Source: Xenorhabdus koppenhoeferi
GTDB taxonomy: Bacteria; Pseudomonadota; Gammaproteobacteria; Enterobacterales; Enterobacteriaceae
Assembly (NCBI RefSeq): GCF_900116635.1
Contig: NZ_FPBJ01000001.1
Span: 124,001-188,000, forward strand
Reading direction: 5' to 3'
DNA length: 64,000 bases
Position 1 is the stretch's first letter; each line of letters begins with the position of its first letter. A program made the position numbers and the translations under genes. Of the stretch, positions 11,990-21,564 are shown piece by piece. The notes under the pieces were generated by a model. It was not told where the DNA came from. It did not search any database and saw only the letters and a program-made list of their open reading frames with translations.

Positions 11990-13375
11990 ATGGACGCTTC
12001 TGAATCTTTAACCCCAGCGGTTGGGCCTACCCCTTTAAATAAAAGAGGCTTAATTATACTTACGCTGGATATCATCTTGTTTGTATTGCTGCTTAAGTTT
12101 TTGCCTTATGGAGAGAAAGCAAACGCAGGTCTGGCATTAATGGCATTTGTTGGTGTGTTATGGCTGACTGAAGCCATTCACGTCACGATTACTGCACTGT
12201 GTATTCCAATTCTGGCCGTTGGTATGGGGTTGATGGGAACCAGTGACGCACTGAAATCTTTTGCAAACCCGATTATCTTTTTGTTTTTCGGTGGTTTTTC
12301 ATTAGCAACGGCGCTACATATCCAAGGTCTGGACAGATTGATTGCTAACCGTCTGCTGATGGTTGCCCGTGGACGTTTGTCTGTAGCGGTAATGCTGATA
12401 TTTTGTATTACAGCACTACTTTCAATGTGGATCAGTAATACTGCAACTGCTGCGATGATGCTGCCACTGGTTCTCGGTATTCTGGTAAATCTGGATATAC
12501 GCTCTGAGCGTAATACCTTTGTGTTTGTACTGTTAGGAGTGGCATATAGTGCCAGTATCGGTGGATTGGGTACATTGGTAGGTAGTCCACCCAATGCCAT
12601 CGCCGCCGCACAATTGGGCATGGATTTCATCACGTGGATGAAATACGGTGTGCCAATGGTCATTATTCTGATGCCTGTTATGGTTGGGGTGATATACATC
12701 ATGTTGCGCCCAAATCTGAATCACAAATTTGATCTGGAACTGGAACAGTTGGAATGGAAGGGTAAACGTATTATTGCCATGATCATTTTCCTGCTGACCG
12801 TTGTGTGCTGGATTTTCAGTTCATTTATCAGCGACGCACTTGGTGGTGTGAAAGAGCTGGATACAATTATTGCAATAAGCGCGGCTATCCTGATTGGTAT
12901 CACCGGTGTCTCAACGTGGTCACAGATTCAAAATAATACTGAATGGGGCGTGTTGATGCTGTTCGGAGGCGGTTTGACGTTGAGTGCTGTCTTGAAAGAC
13001 TCTGGAGCCAGTGAAGTGATGGCGAATAGCATAGCGACGACTTTCGGTACAAGCTCATGGTTTATGATCATCGTTGCTGTTGCTGCGTTTATTATCATTC
13101 TGACAGAATTTTCCAGTAATACGGCAAGTGCTGCATTGCTTGTACCTATTTTTGCCACGGTTGCAGAAGCATTGGGAATGCCAGTCATGGTCTTGACCAT
13201 GATTATTGGTATCGGTGCATCTTGTGCATTTATGCTGCCTGTAGCGACACCGCCTAACGCGATTGTTTACGGCTCTGGTTATATCAAGCAAGTGGAAATG
13301 GTCAAAGTGGGCATGGTGCTGAACGTGGCATGTATTGCCATTATTGCTGTGGTTGCCTGGTTCTTCTGGGTTTAA
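11990..13375 (+). CDS. DASS/SLC13-family anion:sodium symporter (dicarboxylate transporter)
   Basis: The 461-residue inner-membrane protein has about 11-12 hydrophobic segments. It carries two Ser-Asn-Thr repeats typical of DASS carriers: WISNTATAAMMLP in the first half and EFSSNTASAALLVP in the second. Each is followed by a Pro-Pro-Asn-Ala motif (GSPPNAIAAAQ and ATPPNAIVYGSG). These features point to uptake of a C4-dicarboxylate or related carboxylate, but the substrate cannot be read from sequence. The start at 11990 (MDASESL) has GGAG just upstream and is preferred over an ATG 18 bases earlier. The 277-base gap from the eno terminator is AT-rich and shows no clear gene. Confidence 0.85.
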   Translation: MDASESLTPAVGPTPLNKRGLIILTLDIILFVLLLKFLPYGEKANAGLALMAFVGVLWLTEAIHVTITALCIPILAVGMGLMGTSDALKSFANPIIFLFFGGFSLATALHIQGLDRLIANRLLMVARGRLSVAVMLIFCITALLSMWISNTATAAMMLPLVLGILVNLDIRSERNTFVFVLLGVAYSASIGGLGTLVGSPPNAIAAAQLGMDFITWMKYGVPMVIILMPVMVGVIYIMLRPNLNHKFDLELEQLEWKGKRIIAMIIFLLTVVCWIFSSFISDALGGVKELDTIIAISAAILIGITGVSTWSQIQNNTEWGVLMLFGGGLTLSAVLKDSGASEVMANSIATTFGTSSWFMIIVAVAAFIIILTEFSSNTASAALLVPIFATVAEALGMPVMVLTMIIGIGASCAFMLPVATPPNAIVYGSGYIKQVEMVKVGMVLNVACIAIIAVVAWFFWV

Positions 13376-13390
13376 TCACTCAATAAGTAA

Positions 13391-13416
13391 AATCGCCATC
13401 TTTATAGGTGGCGATT
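13391..13416 (+). terminator. Hairpin after the SLC13 transporter
   Basis: AATCGCCATCT (13391-13401) pairs with AGGTGGCGATT (13406-13416), with one G-U pair and a 4-base loop. It is followed by an A-rich rather than T-rich stretch, so it is a weaker terminator candidate. It closely resembles the hairpin at 14695-14725. The gap to the next gene at 13676 is AT-rich and has nothing else recognisable. Confidence 0.55.
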
Positions 13417-13675
13417 AAAATTGCAGATAAATCTGTTAAATTATTTATAAAGCAATTAAAGATATAATCTTCATCTTTCAGGCAGCAGTTTTATTCGTTA
13501 CACTCACTCCAACTACCATTTTTATAAATATAAAATTAACTATGCTCTTGAGAATTTACTTCTTTTTATCGGTCATAAGTTATAACTTCATTGAATATTT
13601 TCAAAAATATCTTTAGAAATTTACTATCATTTATGTTGTAGGCGTTTTATTATTCATTTAAATGAGAATTATTAC

Positions 13676-14599
13676 ATGATTAAATGTATTTCTATTTTCA
13701 CTTTGTTAATTTTATCTTTTTCTGTCAAAAGTATAGGGGATTTCAATATCCATACACTAAAATCTGACGATAATAAGGGTATTACTTATTATCTCTTTAA
13801 AAGAAACAACGGAAAATCTAAAAATTTATTAGTTCTCATTCAAGGGTCTGATTGTAAGAGTGCCATACGAAACAAAAACATGATAAAAAAATTTGGTCAG
13901 ATTGTCCCTGAAAGTGATCTCTTACTGGTTGAAAAATATGGGCTTAATGAAAAATCATCGAGTCAGGATGATGTTGAAATAAAAAGTAATAATTGCCCTA
14001 AAACCTACATGTTAAATGATTCACCAAAAAAGAGAGTGTCGGACTATATTGCTGTCATTAGCCTCTTAAAGAAAAATTATAAGAAAGTTATTTTATTGGG
14101 TGGAAGTGAAGGTGCTATTATTTCCAATTTAGTGACAGCAAATTCGAATGTCAGCGATGTAACAATATCAATAAACGGTGGTGGTCGCTATTTTCGTGAT
14201 GATGTCATTTACAGTGTAGAAAAAAATAATAACGAAAATGAATTAGATGGTAATCTCAGAGATTTGAATAAATTCTTTTCTGCGGTCAAAGAAAATAAAC
14301 TACCCGAAGACTTTATCACTAGTGACCACGGAACTCGTTGGTGGCAAGAGTCATTATCCATTGATAATCAATCAGTTATATCATCAATACAATCACCTAT
14401 GCTTATTATACAAAACATGAATGATATCAATGTAAATGTTAATGAATTCAACAAAATGTATCATCAGATTAATAATAAAAATATTACGTTTATGACCTAT
14501 GAAAATCTTGACCATTTTTTTAAAAACAGAGAAAAAGAAGATGAATCATCAATGGTAATTGAAGACATTAAAAAGTGGTTAAATTATCATATTAAATAA
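13676..14599 (+). CDS. Secreted alpha/beta-hydrolase-like protein, AT-rich
   Basis: I do not recognise a named family. The 307-residue protein has an N-terminal signal-like segment (lysine, then a hydrophobic run to about residue 18). A hydrolase-type layout follows: LLVLIQGSDC (oxyanion-loop strand), ILLGGSEGAIISN (Gly-X-Ser-X-Gly nucleophile elbow, Ser near residue 145), MLIIQNMNDINVN (acid strand) and a late His in ENLDHFF. This order suits an alpha/beta hydrolase such as an esterase or peptidase. The gene is rich in Asn, Lys and Ile codons and much more AT-rich than its neighbours, suggesting transfer. It is flanked by two similar hairpins. The function is inferred from the motif order only. 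Confidence 0.65.
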   Translation: MIKCISIFTLLILSFSVKSIGDFNIHTLKSDDNKGITYYLFKRNNGKSKNLLVLIQGSDCKSAIRNKNMIKKFGQIVPESDLLLVEKYGLNEKSSSQDDVEIKSNNCPKTYMLNDSPKKRVSDYIAVISLLKKNYKKVILLGGSEGAIISNLVTANSNVSDVTISINGGGRYFRDDVIYSVEKNNNENELDGNLRDLNKFFSAVKENKLPEDFITSDHGTRWWQESLSIDNQSVISSIQSPMLIIQNMNDINVNVNEFNKMYHQINNKNITFMTYENLDHFFKNREKEDESSMVIEDIKKWLNYHIK

Positions 14600-14694
14600 A
14601 TGTGATAATTATTATTAAACCAATAAGTAATGTAAATAATATCAAAGCGGTTTTAATTGTTCTCTATATTTGAATTAATAAATTAGTGATATTG

Positions 14695-14725
14695 AATCGC
14701 CACTTGTGAAGGTGGCGATTTTTTT
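14695..14725 (+). terminator. Rho-independent terminator after the hydrolase-like gene
   Basis: AATCGCCACTT (14695-14705) pairs with AAGGTGGCGATT (14709-14720), with one wobble pair, followed by a run of T. The orientation suits the upstream plus-strand gene. Confidence 0.8.
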
Positions 14726-14748
14726 CAGTTATTCTTATTGTTCGCCCA

Positions 14749-16233
14749 TTACTCTTCTTTTGTGCTGATATAGATATTTTTCACTTCAGTGTAAGCATCC
14801 AATATCATTTTGTGAGTTTCACGCCCAAGCCCTGATTTTTTATAACCCCCAAATGGAGTATGGGCGGGCAGCTCGTGATAGGTATTAATCCACATACGAC
14901 CCGTTTTCACTGCCTTAGCAACACGCAGGGCGCGGTTAATATCCTGTGTCCATACCGCTCCCGCCAGACCATATTCGGAGTCATTGGCCATTTCGATGAC
15001 TTCTTCTTCATCACTGAATGGCATAACACACAGCACAGGCCCGAAAATTTCTTCCTGCGCAACCCGCATATCATTGGTCACATTAGTGAGGATCGTTGGC
15101 TGGATAAAAAAGCCATCATCATATCCTTCACCTGTTATGCGCTTTCCACCAGTCAGAACGGTTGCACCTTCCTGTTTTGCAAGGTCGATGTAAGCTAAAA
15201 TAGTGTTCATCTGTTCTTCACTGACTTGGCTACCCATTTCAGTTTCTAACAGCATGGGATCACCCACCTTGACTGTTTCGAACACTGTTTTCAGTGAGTT
15301 CAGGAATTCATCGTGAATATCTTTATGCAAGAACAGGCGTGCACCGGATTCACAGGCTTGCCCTTGATTGAGCAAAATCGCGTTAGCAGCATATTTAACT
15401 GCTTTTTTCATATTGGCATCAGGGAAGACGATATTGGCAGACTTACCCCCTAATTCTAGAGTGGCAGGAATAAGTTTTTTTGCCGCTGCGGCAGCAACGT
15501 TGTATCCGACTTCTGTTGATCCGGTAAAGGCTACTTTGCTAATACCTTCATGGTCTAGGATTGCTTGGCCGACGACTGAGCCACGTCCTGTGACGATATT
15601 GACAACGCCCGCAGGCAGAACTTCATTCAGGATACGTCCCAGTTCAAGCAGAGTGATTGGAGTCAGGCTTGCGGGATTGATAATAATAGTATTACCTGCG
15701 GCAAGAGCAGGGGCAATTTTCCAGGCTGCCATTAATAATGGAAAGTTCCATGGAATAATTTGCCCGACGACCCCAATGGGTTCTCTAATCACCAGGCTAA
15801 GAGTATCTTTATCGATAATATCGGAGGCATCAGAATGCGCCCGGATCACTCCTGCAAAATAGCGGAAATGATCAATAGAAAAAGGAATATCAAAATTACG
15901 ACATAGCGCTTGTGTTTTACCGCCATCCAGTGTTTCAAGAGCAATAAAGCGTTCCGCTTCAGCTTCCAGCAGATCGGCAATTTTCAGTAACAGAGATTGC
16001 CTTTCTACGGGAGAGATTTTGCTCCATTCAGGTAAGGCTTTTTGGGCAGCTTTAACGGCAAGTTCAATATCATCGACATTACCCGCTGCATATTCTGTCA
16101 GTAATTCACCTGTTGCCGGATTATAGCTTTTCATCGTATTTTTCGAAAGGCTATCAACCCACTGACCGTTAATCAACATCTTGTAAGATTTAGCGGGTAA
16201 CAGTTCTTTTGCGATATCATGTAACTTTTTCAT
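14749..16233 (-). CDS. NAD(P)-dependent aldehyde dehydrogenase
   Basis: The enzyme should oxidise an aldehyde to the acid in the cytosol. The 494 residues follow the ALDH fold. GVVGQIIPWNFPLLMAAWK and INPASLTP lie in the cofactor site and FTGSTEVG is the Rossmann turn. The general base Glu is in LELGGKSANIVF, the nucleophile Cys in NQGQACESGARLFL, and EEIFGPVLCV and PFGGYKKSGLGRE are near the C-terminus. GGAG lies 6 bases before the ATG at 16233, so I prefer this over the longer frame to 16281. The physiological substrate is not evident and no pathway partner adjoins it. Confidence 0.88.
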   Translation of the reverse strand: MKKLHDIAKELLPAKSYKMLINGQWVDSLSKNTMKSYNPATGELLTEYAAGNVDDIELAVKAAQKALPEWSKISPVERQSLLLKIADLLEAEAERFIALETLDGGKTQALCRNFDIPFSIDHFRYFAGVIRAHSDASDIIDKDTLSLVIREPIGVVGQIIPWNFPLLMAAWKIAPALAAGNTIIINPASLTPITLLELGRILNEVLPAGVVNIVTGRGSVVGQAILDHEGISKVAFTGSTEVGYNVAAAAAKKLIPATLELGGKSANIVFPDANMKKAVKYAANAILLNQGQACESGARLFLHKDIHDEFLNSLKTVFETVKVGDPMLLETEMGSQVSEEQMNTILAYIDLAKQEGATVLTGGKRITGEGYDDGFFIQPTILTNVTNDMRVAQEEIFGPVLCVMPFSDEEEVIEMANDSEYGLAGAVWTQDINRALRVAKAVKTGRMWINTYHELPAHTPFGGYKKSGLGRETHKMILDAYTEVKNIYISTKEE

Positions 16234-16518
16234 TATATTCTCCGGGTACTTTGTTTCTTGTATGCTAGGACATATATTCAAAAGTGATTATCGGATTAAG
16301 TCTTAATTTTCTAACAAAAATGAATCTAAATGTAAAAGAGGCTTATCAATAAATGAGGTTTACAAATCTTAACTTATTGTTATATCGAAATCCATTGGGA
16401 ATATAAGTTAAATTAAAAATTAGAAATATATCAATTTAACTAGTTATTAATGCAGAGATAATTCAATAAAATAATAAATTAAACTGTTTCTATAAGGTAA
16501 TTTTTTATTAGGTAAGCG

Positions 16519-16650
16519 TATATACACGATGGATTTCAAGTTGCATTGCAACGGCAAGAGAGCAAATCCCCGGGAGCATAGATAACTATGTGACCGGGGT
16601 GAGCGAGCGCAGCCAACAAAGAGGCAGTTTGAAAGACGAAGTGTATATAC
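16519..16650. repeat. Complete ERIC/IRU intergenic repeat
   Basis: This 132-base element has inverted-repeat ends (TATACAC... on the left, ...GTGTATA on the right). Its central core reads AAATCCCCGGGAGC...GTGACCGGGGTGAGCG, the hallmark of enterobacterial repetitive intergenic consensus sequences. It lies between the divergent aldehyde dehydrogenase and lipoprotein genes. The rest of that gap (16234-16518) is AT-rich with no recognisable gene. Confidence 0.85.
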
Positions 16651-16696
16651 CCATCTTCTGCTATGATTATCTTATTCGTATCAGGCGGGGGTGATC

Positions 16697-17044
16697 ATGA
16701 AAAAATTGTTGTTAATTTGTTTAGTGGGTTTTGTATTAACGGGATGTGATAATCAGCCTAAGATTGACGGCTCGAATGAAATAGCAGTAAAGACATCGAT
16801 TGAAAAAATCCGAGATACTTTATCAGAAGATAAAAAACTAAAATTTGATGATTCATTGAATATTACTATGATTAATAGTATTGATTTTGATGAATTATTT
16901 AAGAATGATAAGAGCGGAAATATTCATCATAGTGATATTGAAAATTTAGAACAAAAATTCTACCGATCACTTCATGGGAAATCAGCAGATCAAATTATAG
17001 CGGAAGCTGAAGAACTCAAAGTAATGAGCATTGCTGCTGAATGA
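16697..17044 (+). CDS. Small outer-membrane-type lipoprotein, function unknown
   Basis: The 115-residue precursor starts MKKLLLICLVGFVLTGCDNQ. It has a type II signal peptide with lipobox LTGC, so the Cys should be lipidated; Asp at +2 is the classic inner-membrane retention residue. The rest is charged and helical, ending DQIIAEAEELKVMSIAAE. It resembles short enterobacterial lipoproteins of a DUF6694-like type, with modest certainty. GGGGG precedes the ATG at 16697; a GTG two codons upstream overlaps that site and is less likely. Confidence 0.75.
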   Translation: MKKLLLICLVGFVLTGCDNQPKIDGSNEIAVKTSIEKIRDTLSEDKKLKFDDSLNITMINSIDFDELFKNDKSGNIHHSDIENLEQKFYRSLHGKSADQIIAEAEELKVMSIAAE

Positions 17045-17054
17045 ATTCGAAAGT

Positions 17055-17120
17055 TATACCCGTCGTCTTTCAAGTTGCAGCGCAACCAATAAAGCAGCAT
17101 TTTGAAATTGATTGGATATA
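17055..17120. repeat. Internally deleted ERIC-like element
   Basis: TATACCCGTCGTCTTTCAAGT on the left and ATTTTGAAATTGATTGGATATA on the right are imperfect inverted repeats of ERIC ends. The CCCC-GGGG core of the full element is missing. It sits 10 bases past the lipoprotein stop. Confidence 0.6.
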
Positions 17121-17159
17121 AATAAGATGCCCTGATGCTGGAGCATTTTACTGATTTTA

Positions 17160-17660
17160 TTATTTGGGGAGTTTTAATTTTTCTCCACATTGGCGACAAA
17201 TATAGCAACTTTTTCCTCTGAGGATTTTATTGTGTTGTCTGATTGTTAGCTCATGTTGCCGACAGTGACAACAATAAGTGAATATTTGGCTGCGAACAGA
17301 ATTAACAGAGAACTGATGTGTCCGATTGGCTGATACTTTAAGCACTGTTTCCATGATAAAACGCCACTCTTTCCCGTGTGGGGCTGCTTGACCAAACTGA
17401 TGATAAGTCAACAAATGGGCAAGTTCATGAGGAAGAACTTCATCAATGAATGCTTGCTGGTTTTCGATCAGCAAAATCGGATTCAGGCGGATTTCCCAAT
17501 CTTGTAATCGGGCACAGCCCGCTATAGTGCCTCGTTGGCGATAGGTGACGCTAGGCTCAGGAAAAGCTTTTTGAAAAAAATTGCTTGCCTGTGCCAGTTT
17601 TTGTCGCATGGCGCGCATAACGGCTTGCTGTAAGAAGAGGGGAACTCTGACAGATTTCAT
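17160..17660 (-). CDS. sprT: SprT-family zinc metalloprotease-like protein
   Basis: The 166-residue protein has the HExxH zinc motif in LPHELAHLLTYHQFG and the C-terminal zinc-ribbon cysteines CCHCRQHE...CYICRQCGE seen in SprT/SprT-like proteins. E. coli SprT aligns along its full length (MK...R.P...QQAVMR, AAPHGKEWRFIME, NRTHQF). The cellular target in bacteria is not well established; eukaryotic relatives degrade DNA-protein crosslinks. I chose the ATG at 17660 over the adjoining GTG at 17663. It lies downstream of metK on the same strand. Confidence 0.85.
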   Translation of the reverse strand: MKSVRVPLFLQQAVMRAMRQKLAQASNFFQKAFPEPSVTYRQRGTIAGCARLQDWEIRLNPILLIENQQAFIDEVLPHELAHLLTYHQFGQAAPHGKEWRFIMETVLKVSANRTHQFSVNSVRSQIFTYCCHCRQHELTIRQHNKILRGKSCYICRQCGEKLKLPK

Positions 17661-17791
17661 CACGGCTGCATATTGTTTTTAGCTTACTTTTCAGGATTTA
17701 TCTCTTATCTTTCAACTTGCTGTTTTGCAACTTAAAAGAGGATGATTATATTTCAAACTTTCATAATGAGCGGATCAAACTTAATTTAAAC

Positions 17792-17824
17792 GGCCTGAGC
17801 CCGGTACAATATTGGGTTCAGGCC
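17792..17824 (-). terminator. Probable terminator downstream of metK
   Basis: GGCCTGAGCCC (17792-17802) pairs with GGGTTCAGGCC (17814-17824), with one wobble pair. On the minus strand the stem is followed by a T/A-rich stretch. It lies between metK and sprT. Confidence 0.55.
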
Positions 17825-17901
17825 ATATCAACCGCCATATAAAAAGTGTCCAATATATAGGGGTCACTTCAAGAACGCGGGCTTCATTGATTAGCAAAGG
17901 A

Positions 17902-19056
17902 TTATTTCAAACCTGCTGATAAACGTAAAATTTCAGCTTTATCTGTTGCTTCCCACGGGAACTGCTCACGACCAAAATGACCGTATGCCGCAGTATCGCG
18001 ATAGATCGGATGCAGCATATCCAGCATCTTGATCAGGCCGTAAGGTCGTAGATCAAAGAACTCACGCACTAATTGAATCAGAGTTGACGTTGGAACTTTC
18101 TCAGTGCCGAATGTTTCCACCATGATAGAGGTTGGCTCTGCAACTCCGATGGCGTAAGAAACTTGGATTTCACAGCGATCAGCCAGACCCGCTGCAACGA
18201 TGTTTTTGGCAACGTAACGAGCAGCATAGGCAGCAGAACGGTCAACTTTAGAAGGATCTTTACCTGAGAATGCTCCACCACCATGACGAGCCATTCCACC
18301 GTAGGTATCTACGATGATTTTACGCCCAGTCAGACCACAGTCACCCATCGGGCCACCAATGACGAAACGGCCTGTTGGGTTAATGAAGTATTTGGTCATC
18401 GGAGTGAGCCATTCAGTCGGCAGTACCGGCTTGATGATTTCATCCATCACGGCTTCTTGCAGTGCTTTTTGATTGATGTCTTCGGAGTGCTGGGTTGAAA
18501 GCACAACGGCATCAATACCAACAATTTTGCCGTTATCGTACTGGAATGTTACCTGACTTTTCGCATCAGGACGCAACCACGGCAAGGTGCCGTTTTTACG
18601 GACTTCAGCCTGACGTTCAACTAAACGGTGTGCATATGTGATGGGTGCTGGCATTAAAACATCAGTTTCGTTAGTGGCATAACCAAACATCAAGCCCTGA
18701 TCACCTGCGCCTTGCTCCAGAGGATCGGCCCGGTCAACACCTTGGTTGATATCAGGTGATTGTTTACCAATCGCGCTTATAACCGCACACGAGCTGGCAT
18801 CAAAGCCCATATCAGAACTGGTGTAGCCTATTTCACGGACTGTACGACGAGTAATTTCTTCAATATCGACCCATGCACTAGTAGTGATTTCGCCACCAAC
18901 CATGACCATGCCAGTTTTAACATAAGTTTCACAGGCAACACGAGCCTTGGGATCTTGTTCTAAAATCGCATCAAGGACGGCATCGGAAATTTGATCGGCA
19001 ATTTTATCTGGATGTCCTTCTGAAACAGACTCAGAAGTGAAAAGATGTGTAGTCAT
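17902..19056 (-). CDS. metK: S-adenosylmethionine synthetase
   Basis: MetK makes S-adenosylmethionine from methionine and ATP. The 384-residue protein matches the E. coli enzyme in length. It has the ATP-binding [12 protein letters not shown], the metal and substrate regions [21 protein letters not shown] and [22 protein letters not shown], and the N-terminal His16 region. Upstream (19057-19110) there are only weak matches to MetJ boxes, so methionine repression is plausible but not shown. It is monocistronic and divergent from speA. Confidence 0.97.
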   Translation of the reverse strand: MTTHLFTSESVSEGHPDKIADQISDAVLDAILEQDPKARVACETYVKTGMVMVGGEITTSAWVDIEEITRRTVREIGYTSSDMGFDASSCAVISAIGKQSPDINQGVDRADPLEQGAGDQGLMFGYATNETDVLMPAPITYAHRLVERQAEVRKNGTLPWLRPDAKSQVTFQYDNGKIVGIDAVVLSTQHSEDINQKALQEAVMDEIIKPVLPTEWLTPMTKYFINPTGRFVIGGPMGDCGLTGRKIIVDTYGGMARHGGGAFSGKDPSKVDRSAAYAARYVAKNIVAAGLADRCEIQVSYAIGVAEPTSIMVETFGTEKVPTSTLIQLVREFFDLRPYGLIKMLDMLHPIYRDTAAYGHFGREQFPWEATDKAEILRLSAGLK

Positions 19057-19401
19057 TATATTTTATACCTTAAATATAATTTTGGTTTAAGGGCGGATGT
19101 TTTACCATCTAGATGGCTATTTTAAGGCACTCTTACTAAGGTTACCAGTCTTTTTAGTTTTAAATGTCTTTCATTATGTGACATCTTAATTTTCTTTTCT
19201 GAAAATGGGAGTGAATGCAGCCAACAAAGCTGCAATTTGAAGGTGATGCGTATAACTATCCTTACACTATCAACGTTTTTATAATTTAAGAGAATGCTGT
19301 TCACTGACATTTTTTAATGCGCAAGATACGTACGATAAAATAGTGCCTTGGGTTATTGACTACAGGTGAAGGCAAACTTCGACTCCATAAAGGAGACTAC
19401 C
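19057..19401. other. metK-speA divergent intergenic region
   Basis: This 345-base gap should hold both divergent promoters. Between about 19206 and 19252 is a short ERIC right-end fragment (CAGCCAACAAAGCTGCAATT and a trailing GCGTATA). No gene was recognised. AAGGAGA at 19390-19396 is the speA ribosome-binding site. Confidence 0.55.
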
Positions 19402-21321
19402 ATGAAAGATAATATCGCACGCAAAATGCGACAGACTTACAACATCGCATACTGGGGCGGCAACTATTACTATGTCAATGATCTGGGTAATGTCAGTGTT
19501 TGTCCAAATCCTGATTTACCGGAAACCCAAGTTGAACTCGCCTATCTGGTGAAGAAAGTTCAGGAAGAAAAAGAACAATTGCGTTTACCTGCACTGTTTT
19601 GTTTTCCCCAGATCTTGCAGCACCGCCTGCGTTCTATCAATGCGGCGTTTAAGCATGCCCGTGAATCTTATGGCTATAAAGGGGATTATTTTCTGGTTTA
19701 TCCAATTAAGGTCAATCAGCAACGTCGTGTTATTGAAACACTGGCAAATGCTGATGAACCCGTTGGGTTGGAAGCAGGCTCCAAGGCAGAACTTATGGCG
19801 GTGCTGGCTCATGCTGGCATGACAGGTACTGTAATTGTCTGTAATGGCTACAAAGATCGTGAATATATTCGTCTGGCCCTGATCGGTGAAAAACTGGGAT
19901 ATAAAGTGTATCTGGTTATCGAGAAAATGTCTGAAATTGAGCTAGTGTTGGAAGAAGCCAAACGACTCAACGTGATCCCACGTTTAGGGGTACGGGCGCG
20001 TCTGGCATGTCAGGGTTCAGGCAAATGGCAGGCCAGCGGTGGTGAAAAATCCAAATTTGGTCTGGCTGCGTCACAAGTATTGCAATTGATTGAAACTCTG
20101 CGCTCTGCGGGTCGGTTGGACAGCCTGCAATTGCTACATTTCCATTTAGGTTCCCAGTTGGCAAATATCCGAGATATAGCAACAGGGGTACGTGAGTCTG
20201 CCCATTTTTATGTCGAGCTGTCTAAATTGGGTGTCAATATTCAGTGTTTTGACGTTGGTGGTGGATTGGGTGTTGATTATGAAGGTACACGTTCCCAGTC
20301 AGAATGCTCTGTTAACTATGGTTTGAATGAGTACGCAAATAACGTTATATGGGGTATTGGCGATGCTTGTGAAGAGCACGGACTTCCCCATCCAACGGTT
20401 ATTACTGAATCTGGTCGTGCATTGACAGCTCACCATACGGTTCTGGTTTCCAATGTCATTGGGGTGGAACGTAACGAGTTCACCGAAACAACACCACCGA
20501 CAAAAGATGCTGCACGTCCATTGACCAGTTTATGGAATACATGGCTGGAAATGCAGTCTGACGGTAGCTGCCGTTCACTGCGTGAATGGCTCCATGACAG
20601 CCAGTTTGATCTGCATGATGTTCATACCCAATATTCCCATGGCATACTAAATCTGTCAGAACGGGCATGGGCAGAAGAACTGTACTTAAATATCTGTCGC
20701 CACATTCAGCAGGATCTTGACCCAAGCAACCGTGCCCATCGTCCTATCATTGATGAATTGCAGGAACGTATGGCGGATAAACTCTACGTTAATTTTTCGT
20801 TGTTCCAGTCTATGCCCGATGCGTGGGGGATTGATCAGCTATTCCCCGTCCTGCCAATTGAAGGGCTGGATAAGCCGCAGGATCGCCGCGCTGTTCTGTT
20901 GGATATCACCTGTGATTCAGATGGTACTATTGATCATTATGTCGATGGCGATGGTGTAGCAACAACAATGCCAATGCCGGCTTATGATCCGGATAACCCG
21001 CCATTGATTGGCTTCTTTATGGTAGGCGCATATCAGGAAATTCTGGGTAATATGCACAATCTGTTTGGTGATACAGCAGCCATTGATGTTTACGTTTCAG
21101 AAAATGGTGAAGTAACTTATCAGCAGAGCGAAGAGGGTGATTCTGTTGCCAATATGCTCCAATATGTCAAACTGGAGCCGCAAGTATTGCTGACCCGCTT
21201 CCGTGATCAGGTGAAATCAACCGACTTGGATGAAGGTTTGCAAGCGCAATTCCTGCAAGAGTTTGAAAGTGGCCTTTATGGTTACACTTATTTAGAAGAT
21301 ATAGCCCTGATTGGTCATTGA
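19402..21321 (+). CDS. speA: Biosynthetic arginine decarboxylase
   Basis: SpeA decarboxylates arginine to agmatine, the first step of the agmatine route to putrescine. The 639-residue PLP enzyme of fold III shows the PLP-lysine segment [26 protein letters not shown]-type ([13 protein letters not shown]), [11 protein letters not shown], the Gly-rich phosphate loop [12 protein letters not shown], and the active-site Cys region [17 protein letters not shown] lies 6 bases before the ATG at 19402. That gives a shorter N-terminus than E. coli (658 residues), which carries an extra leader. No speB (agmatinase) follows; lysS is convergent. Confidence 0.95.
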   Translation: MKDNIARKMRQTYNIAYWGGNYYYVNDLGNVSVCPNPDLPETQVELAYLVKKVQEEKEQLRLPALFCFPQILQHRLRSINAAFKHARESYGYKGDYFLVYPIKVNQQRRVIETLANADEPVGLEAGSKAELMAVLAHAGMTGTVIVCNGYKDREYIRLALIGEKLGYKVYLVIEKMSEIELVLEEAKRLNVIPRLGVRARLACQGSGKWQASGGEKSKFGLAASQVLQLIETLRSAGRLDSLQLLHFHLGSQLANIRDIATGVRESAHFYVELSKLGVNIQCFDVGGGLGVDYEGTRSQSECSVNYGLNEYANNVIWGIGDACEEHGLPHPTVITESGRALTAHHTVLVSNVIGVERNEFTETTPPTKDAARPLTSLWNTWLEMQSDGSCRSLREWLHDSQFDLHDVHTQYSHGILNLSERAWAEELYLNICRHIQQDLDPSNRAHRPIIDELQERMADKLYVNFSLFQSMPDAWGIDQLFPVLPIEGLDKPQDRRAVLLDITCDSDGTIDHYVDGDGVATTMPMPAYDPDNPPLIGFFMVGAYQEILGNMHNLFGDTAAIDVYVSENGEVTYQQSEEGDSVANMLQYVKLEPQVLLTRFRDQVKSTDLDEGLQAQFLQEFESGLYGYTYLEDIALIGH

Positions 21322-21330
21322 CCTTCATTA

Positions 21331-21380
21331 ATAGTCATTCTGAGTCAAGATAGTTATTTGATTTCGAATGACTATTTTTT
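21331..21380 (+). terminator. Terminator of speA
   Basis: ATAGTCATTC (21331-21340) pairs perfectly with GAATGACTAT (21366-21375), followed by a T-run. The loop is long (25 bases). It lies 10 bases past the speA stop. Confidence 0.75.
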
Positions 21381-21507
21381 ATTGAGGTAAGAATATCACC
21401 TCTGTAATGATGACACAAAATTAGTGTGTCACATCGTCCGTGGAGTGAGATATCGTTATCATTTGTTTGTATTTCAGCTTGTTGTTTAAACTTACCTTAT
21501 GAATGTA

Positions 21508-21542
21508 AAAACGCCCTGTCAGCTTAACCAGACAGGGCGTTT
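21508..21542 (-). terminator. Terminator of lysS
   Basis: AAACGCCCTGTC (21508-21519) and GACAGGGCGTTT (21530-21541) form a perfect stem with a 10-base loop. On the minus strand it is followed by TTTTAC. It lies just after the lysS stop, at the end of the xerD-dsbC-recJ-prfB-lysS cluster. Confidence 0.85.
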
Positions 21543-21564
21543 GCTAATTTTAATCAGAAAATGA

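Noticed and set aside
19057-19120. MetJ operator array upstream of metK
   Set aside because: Only loose 8-mers (such as AGATGGCT) resemble the met box AGACGTCT; not enough for a call.
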